Positions 1 through 8,087 of a DNA stretch of 64,000 nt are shown here, piece after piece. The position numbers were made by a program, and so were the translations under genes. Below the pieces are notes generated by a model, which worked only from the letters and a program-made list of their open reading frames with translations, did no database searches and had not been told where the DNA came from. The stretch is from Symbiodolus clandestinus (GTDB lineage Bacteria > Pseudomonadota > Gammaproteobacteria > Enterobacterales > G038960095), in the NCBI GenBank assembly GCA_038960095.1, contig CP152425.1:992001-1056000 (forward strand), given 5' to 3'. Numbering within the stretch: position 1 is the stretch's first letter; every line of letters begins with the position of its first letter.

Positions 1-1
1 C

Positions 2-2620
2 CAAGAGGCAGAAAAGGCTTATCGTACCGGCATGGCTGAGTTACATGCTCAAGTCAAAGTTCGGATTACCGAATACCATAAAAATAGCCAAGGCCAATTA
101 GAATCCAGTCGCAGCATTGTAGAAACCACCATTGGCCGTGCTATTTTATGGATGGTAATCCCTAAAGGCTTACCATTTGCCTTAGTCAACCAGCAGCTGG
201 GCAAAAAAGCGATTTCTAAGCTATTGAATAGCTGCTACCGCTCTTTAGGTATGAAACCGACGGTGATCTTAGCTGATCAGATTATGTATACCGGTTTCAA
301 TTATGCCGCTCGTTCAGGCTGTTCAGTGGGTATTGACGATATGGTCATTCCCGACAGCAAAGCAAGTATCATCGGTGCTGCTGAAGCTGAGGTATCCGAA
401 ATCCAGGAGCAATTCCAATCGGGACTAGTGACTGCTGGCGAACGCTACAACAAAGTGATCGATATTTGGGCGGCAGCTAATGAACGGGTTGCCAAGGCGA
501 TGATGGAAAACTTATCTGTCGAGACCGTACTCAATCGTCAACAGCAGTCCGAAAAGCAGGCTTCGTTTAACAGTGTCTTTATGATGGCTGATTCCGGGGC
601 TCGAGGTTCAGCACCGCAGATTCGGCAGTTAGCTGGTATGCGTGGCTTAATGGCCAAACCTGATGGTTCAATTATTGAGACACCGATTACGGCCAATTTC
701 CGTGAAGGGTTAAACGTTTTACAATATTTCATCTCAACTCACGGTGCTCGTAAAGGATTGGCAGATACCGCTTTAAAGACGGCGAACTCAGGTTATCTCA
801 CTCGGCGTTTAGTGGATGTTGCGCAAGATCTGGTGGTGATTGAAGAGGATTGCGGCACCCAAGCGGGCATGGTCATGATGCCCTTGATTGAAGGAGGCGA
901 TGTTAAAGAGCCATTACGTGAACGCGTACTGGGTCGAGTCACTGCCGAAGACTTACTTCAACCCCACACAGGGGAAATTTTAGTACCGCGAAACACGCTA
1001 TTGGATGAGCAATGGTGTGATCGATTAGAGGCACTGGCGATTGATCAGATCAAAGTGCGATCAGTAGTAACTTGTGAAACCGGGTTTGGTATTTGTACAT
1101 ACTGTTATGGTCGTGACTTGGCGCGAGGGCACCTGATTAATTTGGGCGAAGCAATTGGTGTAATTGCGGCACAGTCGATTGGAGAACCTGGGACTCAGTT
1201 GACTATGCGGACCTTCCATATTGGTGGAGCAGCTTCCCGGGCGGCTGCAGAGTCCTCTATTCAGGTGAAGAACTCTGGAAAATTGAAGCTCGAGAAAGCA
1301 AAATTTGTGGTCAACAGCAACGGAAAATTGATTATTACCTCCCGTCATGCTGAGCTAGTGCTAATTGATACTTTAGGGATCGCTAAAGAGAAACATAAGA
1401 TTCCCTATGGAGCGGTACTAGCTTATCCAGATGGTTCTGAAGTAGAAGCGGGTGCCATTGTGGCTCATTGGGATCCTCATACAATGCCGGTGATTGCTGA
1501 AGTTCAGGGTTTTGTAAAGTTTATCGATATGGTTGAAGGCCAGACAATTACCCGGCAAACCGATGAGTTAACGGGCCTTTCCTCCATAGTCGTCTTAGAG
1601 GGAAGTGAACGCAGCAGCCTGAGTCGAGACCAGCGTCAAGCCTTGAAGGTAGTGGATGCCGATGGTAACGAAGTTTTGATTCCGGGGACGGATATTCCAG
1701 CACAGTATTTCTTACCCAGTAAAACCATTATTCAGCTGGAAGATGGTGCGGTGGTTGCCGTCGGTGATACTTTAGCGAGGATCCCACAAGAGTCTGGGGG
1801 GACACGTGATATTACCGGTGGTCTACCTCGTGTTGCTGATCTGTTCGAGGCACGTCGTCCTAAAGAACCGGCAATATTGGCGGAGATTGCCGGCATAGTC
1901 TCTTTTGGTAAGGAGACCAAAGGCAAGCGACGGTTACAGATTATTCCCTTAGAAGGTGGTGAAGCTTACGAAGAGATGATTCCGAAATGGCGGCATCTGA
2001 ATGTCTTTGAAGGTGAGCAGGTTGAACGAGGTGATATGATCTCTGATGGACCAGAAGCGCCCCAAGACATTTTGCGTCTACGAGGTATTCACGCCGTTAC
2101 GCAATATGTTGTTCATGAGGTGCAGGAGGTCTATCGCTTACAAGGGGTTAAGATCAACGATAAGCACATTGAAGTGATTGTACGCCAAATGTTGCGTAAA
2201 GCGACCATATTAAGCTCAGGTGACTCTACATTCCTAGAGGGTGAACAGGTTGAGATCTCGCGTGTGAAGATGGCAGTTCGAACTTTAGAGGCTGAAGGCA
2301 AAGTACCGCCAACTTATGTGCGCGAACTGTTGGGGATCACCAAAGCTTCATTAGCCACGGAATCTCTGATCTCAGCAGCTTCTTTCCAAGAGACCACCCG
2401 AGTCTTAACGGAAACTGCCGTGAGTGGTAAACGCGATGAGTTACGCGGATTGAAGGAAAATGTCATTGTAGGACGCTTAATTCCTGCGGGAACAGGCTAC
2501 GCGCACCACCAGGATCGTCTACGTCGCTTGGCATCTCAGCAAGGAGAGGTTCAAGGAATGGTCAGTCACGAAACGGCTTCAGCGAACCTAGCTGAGCTAT
2601 TGAGTAATCAGGGTCAGTAA
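2..2620 (+). CDS. rpoC: RNA polymerase subunit beta', C-terminal part (5' end outside window)
   Basis: This is the C-terminal ~872 residues of the beta' subunit of DNA-directed RNA polymerase, which forms the catalytic cleft with RpoB. The frame is open from base 2, so the ATG at 32 is internal. Enteric RpoC has about 1407 residues, so the N-terminal third, with the clamp and the NADFDGD magnesium site, lies upstream. Visible features are the GLPRVADLFEARRPKEPA block, the trigger-loop segment GEPGTQLTMRTFHIGG, and the second zinc site (a Cys in EEDCGT, then the CETGFGICTYC cluster). The C-terminus ends SANLAELL, as in enteric homologues. No break is seen, and identity to enteric RpoC is high along the whole piece. 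Confidence 0.98.
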   Translation, partial: QEAEKAYRTGMAELHAQVKVRITEYHKNSQGQLESSRSIVETTIGRAILWMVIPKGLPFALVNQQLGKKAISKLLNSCYRSLGMKPTVILADQIMYTGFNYAARSGCSVGIDDMVIPDSKASIIGAAEAEVSEIQEQFQSGLVTAGERYNKVIDIWAAANERVAKAMMENLSVETVLNRQQQSEKQASFNSVFMMADSGARGSAPQIRQLAGMRGLMAKPDGSIIETPITANFREGLNVLQYFISTHGARKGLADTALKTANSGYLTRRLVDVAQDLVVIEEDCGTQAGMVMMPLIEGGDVKEPLRERVLGRVTAEDLLQPHTGEILVPRNTLLDEQWCDRLEALAIDQIKVRSVVTCETGFGICTYCYGRDLARGHLINLGEAIGVIAAQSIGEPGTQLTMRTFHIGGAASRAAAESSIQVKNSGKLKLEKAKFVVNSNGKLIITSRHAELVLIDTLGIAKEKHKIPYGAVLAYPDGSEVEAGAIVAHWDPHTMPVIAEVQGFVKFIDMVEGQTITRQTDELTGLSSIVVLEGSERSSLSRDQRQALKVVDADGNEVLIPGTDIPAQYFLPSKTIIQLEDGAVVAVGDTLARIPQESGGTRDITGGLPRVADLFEARRPKEPAILAEIAGIVSFGKETKGKRRLQIIPLEGGEAYEEMIPKWRHLNVFEGEQVERGDMISDGPEAPQDILRLRGIHAVTQYVVHEVQEVYRLQGVKINDKHIEVIVRQMLRKATILSSGDSTFLEGEQVEISRVKMAVRTLEAEGKVPPTYVRELLGITKASLATESLISAASFQETTRVLTETAVSGKRDELRGLKENVIVGRLIPAGTGYAHHQDRLRRLASQQGEVQGMVSHETASANLAELLSNQGQ

Positions 2621-2651
2621 GCCTCTTGAAGTATCAATATTAGTTAAAACC

Positions 2652-2676
2652 CAGCCAACTACCTTACAGGTGGCTG
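2652..2676 (+). terminator. possible weak rpoC terminator hairpin
   Basis: CAGCCA at 2652-2657 pairs with TGGCTG at 2671-2676 across a 13-nt loop about 30 nt after the rpoC stop. A T-containing stretch (tattttaaa) follows within about 15 nt. The stem is only six pairs, so this may be a decayed terminator. Confidence 0.3.
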
Positions 2677-2713
2677 CTGGTTGCTATTTTAAAGCGATGG
2701 AAATAGGATACAA

Positions 2714-2900
2714 TAAGCTGCTTGTTGGATCCAATTTTTTTCGAACTCTGCAGGTGGCAAATAGCCCAGTGTAGAATGTCTTCTTTGCCGGTTATAAAAC
2801 ACCTCTACTCATTCAAAAATGCTCTGTCGGATTGGCTCTGATAGTTACTTTGAAGCGTTTGTTCATTTTCGCAGCAATTCCCATTGATGAAAAAATAGTG
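2714..2900 (-). mobile_element. degenerate IS3-family remnant
   Basis: Bases 2714-2840 match the left part of the IS3 copy at 4115-4240 in the same orientation, with many substitutions. The match covers the end of orfB (reverse complement of YNRKRRHSTLGYL). A second patch near 2848-2880 matches the interior around 4677-4710, so an internal deletion has occurred. There is no usable reading frame. The rest of the gap up to 2998 shows nothing recognisable. Confidence 0.75.
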
Positions 2901-2998
2901 CTTGCATCGTGACAAGTAAGACGGTATCTACTCACCCCAAACCCGAACTTCTGAGCAATCTATTGGCAACAGTGCAAAAAATAAAGTCTTCAATATAG

Positions 2999-4090
2999 TT
3001 ATAGTGATTCATGCTCCATACTCAGAAAATCCAAGAGTAATGCATTGAAGTATTGCGCAGCTAACAATGGAATAAAATGTCCAGCTGTCTCTAACTTAAC
3101 TATTTTAACATTACCCAATTGGCGCAGTTCCTCGAGGTCAGAGGCAAGGATCACTGGATCGCGTTGTCCATGTACAACTAACGACGGAATCATAATCCTC
3201 GGTAAATGTTCGCGAAGATCAATATTACTAAGCATCTGGTAGTAATGCATAAGTACCTGTGTTGAAGCTCCAGCCCTGAGTTCTTCGGGAACGCTTCGCT
3301 GCGAATTTAACAAAGCAGCCAGGTAGTCTGTGTGAGCACATAATTCATCGTCCAATTTGGATACATTAGCAAGTAGATTTTCGTCGGGTTTTGCCATGCT
3401 GTTGACTAGTACGAGTGCGGTTACTAGTTCCGGCGCACGACACGCTAGCCCAAGCGCCAAACAACCACCCAGCGACCAGCCAACCACCGGAACTGCCTCC
3501 TCTGGCCAATGCTTCTTGATATAGTCACATAGCTCATCTACTAACGCCGCAAAACTGAATGATTGTTTTTCTAATGGGTTATCTAAATGACCCGGGTAAA
3601 CTGGTACATGAACAGCATAACTGGAACCTTCAAGTAGGGTGATTTGTTGTATCCAGGCATTGATGCTCATGTTTAGCGGAGGCAGTAGTAACAGCGGATG
3701 CCCATTACCTAGACACTGCCAGCGCAATTGGGAGCCACCCACGAGCTCGGTGATAGTTACTGCCGCTGCATTAGATCGGTCATGTGATGAGGCTTTTTCT
3801 TCAAAATCGGGTATATTTATAGCCTGTGACGTAGTTTTCCCTGCATCGATATCAGATTCAGTGCCGGCAATTATCGATGCAGACGGGTACCCATGATTAC
3901 CATCAAAATAAGCTACTAACACTTGCTGGTTAGCGCTACCATGCCCTTTTACTGCAGTAAATCCTGCCTTGTGTAACAAAGACTGCCAGGTAAGTACAGA
4001 AATCAGTGGGCCATTGGTCCGGTATGGGTCTATACTTCGCCACCAACCTTCGATTAGGCCAAAAGTTATAGTCATTGATCTTGCCACCAT
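2999..4090 (-). pseudogene. C-terminal end of a polyketide synthase: methyltransferase tail plus thioesterase, 5'-truncated by IS3
   Basis: Apart from the first few codons, this 363-residue frame is the 3' end of a much larger gene. Residues 6-50 (FGLIEGWWRS, then DPY, LLHKAGF) match the closing segment of PKS C-methyltransferase domains. A ~50-residue linker follows. From about residue 115 there is an alpha/beta-hydrolase thioesterase with nucleophile motif GWSLGG, acid in HGQRDPV and catalytic His in AGHFIPL. A terminal TE hydrolyses or cyclises the finished chain from the synthase. The initial MVARS codons are read from the IS3 terminal repeat, so the apparent start is an artefact and KS/ACP modules are absent. 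The TE fold looks intact. A stand-alone hydrolase is unlikely given the methyltransferase tail. Which kind of PKS this was cannot be told from the fragment. Confidence 0.75.
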
Positions 4091-4115
4091 TTTTTAGACA
4101 ATCAGAAGAGAAACT

Positions 4116-4970
4116 TTAAGCCGCTTGTAGAGTCCAGTTTTTCTCGAACTCTGAAGGTGACAAATACCCCAGCGTTGAGTGCCTCCTCTTACGGTTATAA
4201 AATACCTCTACCTATTCAAAAATACTCCGTTTAGCCTGCTCCCGAGTACCATAGTGCTCAAAATAGGTGTGTTCTGTCTTCAGGGTGTGAAAGAAACTTT
4301 CTACGACTGCATTATCGTAGCAGTTACCAGTACGACTCATACTGAGGGTTATCCGTTGTTGTGCCGATAAGGCTTTAAAGGTTTCACTGGTATACTGGCT
4401 GCCTTGATCGGAGTGATGGATAAGGCCTGCTAGCGGTCTTCGTCGGATTAACGCCTGTTTTAACGCACTCATTACTAAATCTGTGTTCATCCGTTCCTTC
4501 ATGGCCATTCCTACGATGCTACGAGAGAACAAATCCAATATAACGGCAACCTATAACCATCCTTCGCTGGTCGAAATATAGGTTAAATCAGCTACCCAAT
4601 GCTGATTAGGCCGTGAAGCAGTGAATTTCTGCTGTAACAAATTGGGAGCCACTATAGCCTCTGCATTTGCTCTTGTAGTTATTTTGAAACGTTTTTTCAT
4701 TTTTGCGGCTATGAAGCTCCGTTTCATCAAGCGGCAAACCCGCTTACGTGAGCAACTCTCACCTCTGGCACGTAATTCGGCCCAAATACGCGGGCTACCA
4801 TAAATTTGACGGCTTTCTGCATGGATTTGTTTAATTTGGAACAATAACCGTTCATTCTCTTGTCTGCGTTTTGAGGGTTTTTCCTGGATAAACTGATAAT
4901 AGCCACTCCGAGATACTCTAAGCACTTTAGCCATCCTCCCAACACTAAATTCCCTAGCATGCGATTGCAT
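4116..4970 (-). pseudogene. IS3 transposase orfB (DDE integrase) with two in-frame TAG codons
   Basis: OrfB encodes the rve-type DDE catalytic domain. The N-terminal part carries HTH_21-like residues (SGYYQFI, YGSPRIWAELR). The catalytic residues lie in WVADLTYI, HHSDQGSQY and NAVVESFFHTLK. The frame is broken twice by TAG. The stop at 4551-4553 sits where homologues have Tyr (GWLY), and the stop at 4212-4214 where they have Tyr before IEVFYNR. The rest of the frame runs on to LQAA and a TAA at 4116. Unless the TAG codons are read through, the copy is inactive. Confidence 0.88.
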
Positions 4971-4981
4971 AAATCGGTACT

Positions 4982-5281
4982 TTACTTGCGTGCTACAGAG
5001 AAGATGCTCAGCGCTTTTTTTAAGATATCTCTCTCCTCACGAACCACTGCTAATTCTTTGCGCAACTGGATGTTTTCAGCCTCAGAAGCCTTAAAATTCC
5101 CCTTGCCAGGAAAGGCTTCTGTGCCATCTTGCTTATATCTACGGACCCACCCTGATAACGTGGTCTTCGGAATCCCCAGTTCTTTGCCTAATTGGCAACA
5201 GGTTTTACCGCTGCTGTGATACAATTTAACTGCATTCAGCTTAAACTCCTTGTCATAGTTTCTTAATTGTTCTTGGTTCAT
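4982..5281 (-). CDS. IS3 transposase orfA (helix-turn-helix)
   Basis: A 99-residue HTH_Tnp_1 protein that binds the IS ends. Residues 1-50 carry the helix-turn-helix (KELGIPKTTLSGWVRRYK). The C-terminal part is a leucine-rich coiled segment used for multimerisation. The ATG at 5281 follows an AGGT-type ribosome site. The A7 run near the 3' end allows -1 shifting into orfB, whose frame stays open upstream of its first ATG. Intact. Confidence 0.92.
   Translation of the reverse strand: MNQEQLRNYDKEFKLNAVKLYHSSGKTCCQLGKELGIPKTTLSGWVRRYKQDGTEAFPGKGNFKASEAENIQLRKELAVVREERDILKKALSIFSVARK
5015..5021 (-). promoter_or_regulatory. programmed -1 frameshift slippery run (A7)
   Basis: On the minus strand orfA reads TTA AAA AAA GCG. 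Slipping back one base on this A-AAA-AAG type heptamer enters a frame open through KSAEHLL into orfB, the arrangement known for IS3-family OrfAB fusion transposases. Confidence 0.7.
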
Positions 5282-5338
5282 AACCTCACCTCAAAAAGTA
5301 ACAAAAATTATACTCTTTGTTCCTCTTCTTGGTGTCCG

Positions 5339-6018
5339 TTAAAGGGTAGCAAGATCAGTTAAGCGGAAGGTGCAGGTCGGCTCAACTTTGTCACTGTGCT
5401 TAGCGTGATGAATAAAGCGCCGATTGTCCCAAATGATGATGTCTCCTTCACTAATGTTCAGCAGCCTGATATTGGGGTGGGAGAAACTGTCGTCAGCCTG
5501 GCCGGTTTCGACTATCAGATGATGCATCACTTCGTCAGCGTTGATGCTATCATCGGTCAGCGTCAGCATTTCTGTGAAACCACGGCTGATGTATAAGATC
5601 AAGGCACCAGTAACTGGATGGCGGATAACTGCAGGGTGTTTAACTTCAGGAGTATTCTGATCGATTTCCGCAAGAATATCTCTAATCGGACGATAAACAT
5701 CGGTTGGGCGGATTTTGGAATATCGACGGACCGAGTGTGTTCCTATGGCCCCAATAAGTTTAGCTTTTAGGTTATCTGAGAAATTTTCATAAGCCTGCGC
5801 CATATCGATGAAATAAGTTCCACGATTCTGAGATGACACGACTTGAGGATAGGTGATTGTAAATGCGAACGGCCTTTGCATAAAAGCGTAATCCGAATGC
5901 CAAAAATTTCCCGTTCTTGGAACACCGACAGGCTTCCCATCCATTTGGCAGTTTGATGAGATAAAGATTTCCTCATATTCCGGGTGGCGATACCTCTACC
6001 ATAACTATTATCGAACAA
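5339..6018 (-). pseudogene. TauD/TfdA-family Fe(II)/2-oxoglutarate dioxygenase, frameshifted and truncated at both ends
   Basis: The main frame (5944 down to 5339) has the metal-binding HxD motif in NFWHSDYAF and the distal His in RRFIHHAKHS, with the core ending CTFRLT. The last residues, DLATL, come from the IS3 terminal repeat, so the native C-terminus with the final 2-oxoglutarate Arg region is cut. Upstream the same frame continues as YRHPEYEEIFISSN to a TAG at 5996. The conserved preceding block FDNSYGRG lies in another frame (from 6018), so a single-base shift occurred around 5995. The N-terminal third is not recognisable. Such enzymes hydroxylate small molecules and often tailor polyketides or peptides. 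Here it precedes the PKS tail on the same strand, with the IS between them. Confidence 0.82.
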
Positions 6019-6341
6019 CGTACTTAATACCCCCTTGTAAGCAGGGGATCTATAAAAATAAAGGGAAAAATGCAGGTATTTTGTTAAAAAAACATATAAA
6101 TCCTCATTTGAAAAGGCGCATTTATTTCCTGATGCTCACTTATACTAGCCAACAAATACTCATTTGTTGCTCATTACTGTGCTTCAGTGTAGCATCCTAT
6201 GAATGAACATTTCAATTGAAAATATTTTATAATACCAAATAAAAATTTTAAAATTAAAAAATCAGGAATCTTGTAAATCTAGTGTTTATATATTTTTTTA
6301 TCTATATGGTATGTTCACACATAAGTTAAGGAAATTAACGA
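6019..6341. other. AT-rich intergenic region upstream of the PPTase gene
   Basis: Strongly AT-rich, with no recognisable gene. It may hold decayed dioxygenase N-terminal sequence near 6019-6090 on the minus strand and the promoter of the phosphopantetheinyl transferase on the plus strand. I could not pick a convincing -35/-10 pair. Confidence 0.5.
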
Positions 6342-7106
6342 ATGAAAAACTGTGTTTACATGCATTTGGCTGAATCTACAGATTACTGTATTAGCCAATT
6401 TCCTGAAAGTAATAAATTTATTACTAATGTAAAATTTTTGCCACCACCAGTTTTTGCTAATTTATCTATCTTACAATGTAACTATTCAGTTAAGCACTAT
6501 TCTAATGAACTATTTTCACAACTAGGAATATCCTGTCCACGCCCCCTTCTTAACGTGACTCCTAAACGCAAAGCAGAGTTCTTGGCTGGTCGTTATTTAT
6601 GCCGACTGCTATTGCTAGTATATGGCTTACCACCATTGGATATCACTATTGGGACAAATCGACAACCATTATGGCCAGTGGGGTGGATTGGCTCGATTAC
6701 ACATACTCATAATACAGCAATTAGTTGCCTTGCTAATCTTTCACAAATTAGTTTGCTTGGCATCGATCTTGAGGAATGGATAGAAGAGAATACTGCAAAT
6801 GAAATTTCCAAAAGAATAATTGATGAAAAAGAATTAATGTTGTTATCGCCATTAGGAACGCATCAACAAAAAGTGACTTTAGCTTTCTCCGCTAAAGAGA
6901 GTTTCTTTAAGGCAATTTATCTGAAGGTCGTCTATTACTTTGATTTTAATGTGGTCCGATTAGTTAACGTTACAATAACTAATTATAGGTTTACATTACA
7001 ATTAAAAAAAAACCTCTCTTGTTCAGCTAAAGAGGGAGATCTATTTTTCGGTTATTTTAACACAAATGAAAAAAGAGTTTTAACTTTTGTTATGAAAAAG
7101 TGTTAA
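6342..7106 (+). CDS. Sfp/EntD-type 4'-phosphopantetheinyl transferase
   Basis: This 254-residue enzyme should transfer the phosphopantetheine arm of CoA to carrier-protein domains of polyketide or peptide synthases. The family motifs are in order: EFLAGRYLCR near residue 84, the WPVGWIGSITHT block near 118, the Mg-binding GIDLEEW near 140, and the W/FSxKEs block FSAKESFFKAIY near 181. The ATG at 6342 follows taagga at about 10 nt. The frame is intact and full length for the EntD branch. It is AT-rich compared with the housekeeping genes, and faces away from the dioxygenase/PKS remnants. Its survival suggests that a carrier-protein pathway still exists elsewhere, or did until recently. AcpS-type holo-ACP synthase is excluded by size and motifs. 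Confidence 0.88.
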   Translation: MKNCVYMHLAESTDYCISQFPESNKFITNVKFLPPPVFANLSILQCNYSVKHYSNELFSQLGISCPRPLLNVTPKRKAEFLAGRYLCRLLLLVYGLPPLDITIGTNRQPLWPVGWIGSITHTHNTAISCLANLSQISLLGIDLEEWIEENTANEISKRIIDEKELMLLSPLGTHQQKVTLAFSAKESFFKAIYLKVVYYFDFNVVRLVNVTITNYRFTLQLKKNLSCSAKEGDLFFGYFNTNEKRVLTFVMKKC

Positions 7107-7248
7107 CTAAACTGTTGCAAGGGTTTATAGGACGCTGTCGCAGATATGAAATATTGCCTTCTGCGATGCTTGGAAATTCCACGCTCGAAAATTTGGTCAT
7201 AACCAAATTTATCTAAAGCAGGCTCAATACCTGGTTAGAGAAATTTCA

Positions 7249-7780
7249 TTACCTGACGATAATGAAATGCTGTTCAGCCGCCACATAGAAAGCTGACGAA
7301 CTGATACCGAATACTTTATGACCAGATAAGTAACTGATACATTCTTTTATGGCTGAGATGAAAATTCCCTGCTTACGCAGTTCATTGCTGGCCCGACGTT
7401 GTCCATGAGCTGGGAACTCAATGGCATAATCGATAACTGCTCGTTCGGTTGCTTCATCAGTCCGGTTTTTTAGGTTAGAGATTCGACGGCTACGGTTGAC
7501 TAATGCTTCAACTCCGCCTTCCTCAACCAATTCCTGGTAGCGATAAAACATATCCCGAGACACTCCCGTAACCTTGCAGGCTTGAGAAACGTTATTAAGC
7601 TCTTTAGCGAGATTCAGCAGTCCAACTTTGTGTTTAATGATGGGTTTGTTACTATGGAGCATGAGTGTTACCGCTTGTTTTTGATTAAAGGTTCTACACC
7701 CTCTATCAAAACCGGTAACGCTCTTCTTTTCAAGCTCTAATGTCAGATTATGTCGTGACTAATACACTATAACCGCAAGA
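7249..7780 (-). pseudogene. IS481-like transposase N-terminal fragment
   Basis: From 7662 the frame reads a helix-turn-helix N-terminus typical of IS481 transposases (LLNLAKELNNVSQACK, then TGVSRDMFYRY and EFPAHGQRRASNELRK). After about residue 105 similarity stops, and the frame runs into unrelated sequence (ECISYLSGHKVFGISSSAF), possibly another transposase scrap. The DDE domain is missing. Bases 7107-7248 look like further IS debris, and 7663-7780 probably contains the element's outer end. Confidence 0.7.
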
Positions 7781-7784
7781 GGGG

Positions 7785-7892
7785 GCATTCAACACTGGGG
7801 TATTTGTCACCTTCAGAATTCGAGAAAAACTGGATCCTACAAGCGGCTTAAAGTTTCTCTTCTCACTGTCTAAAAAATGGTAGCAAGATCAC
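7785..7892 (+). mobile_element. IS3 remnant: orfB-side end, inverted relative to the copy at 4076
   Basis: This stretch is nearly identical to the reverse complement of 4076-4185. It includes the terminal GGTAGCAAGATCA at about 7880-7892. Only the orfB-side ~105 bp of the element remains. Confidence 0.85.
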
Positions 7893-8046
7893 AGAGCGTC
7901 TTGCCACTGCTGTGATACAGCTTTACCGCATTCCGCTTGAATTACTTATCATCGCTCCTTGATTGTTCTTGATTCATAACTTCATTTCAAAAAGTAACAA
8001 AGTTTATACGCTTTGTTACTCTTCTCGATGTCTGTTAAAGGGGATC
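7893..8046 (-). mobile_element. IS3 remnant: orfA-side end
   Basis: This stretch aligns with 5195-5357 of the IS3 copy in the same orientation, covering the orfA start and upstream region. The outermost repeat is damaged: the tagcaa part is missing before gatca. It abuts the inverted end fragment at 7785-7892, so two partial copies lie end to end. Confidence 0.8.
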
Positions 8047-8087
8047 AAGTTCAATTTATGGCTACCCATATGAAACGTCAACAGAAC

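Larger units (their letters stand above)
4076..5357 (-). mobile_element. IS3-family insertion sequence with terminal inverted repeats
   Basis: The element is 1282 bp. It is bounded by 13-bp inverted repeats: TGATCTTGCCACC at 4076-4088, and GGTAGCAAGATCA at 5345-5357, the complement with one mismatch. It carries orfA and orfB on the minus strand in the usual IS3 arrangement. The flanks (left ...gtcat, right gttaag...) show no target duplication, so the current junctions probably come from recombination or deletion and not from simple insertion. Both neighbouring genes are cut at its ends. Remnants of related copies lie at 2714, 7785-8046 and 29300. Confidence 0.9.

Noticed and set aside
2999..4090. 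Stand-alone alpha/beta hydrolase such as BioH
   Set aside because: The first 50 residues match the end of a PKS methyltransferase and the start codons come from the IS end, so it is the tail of a larger protein.
4212..4553. Genetic-code change with TAG read as Tyr
   Set aside because: higA and the Ser/Thr/Pro-rich gene appear to end naturally in TAG, and housekeeping genes show no internal TAG; local decay is simpler.
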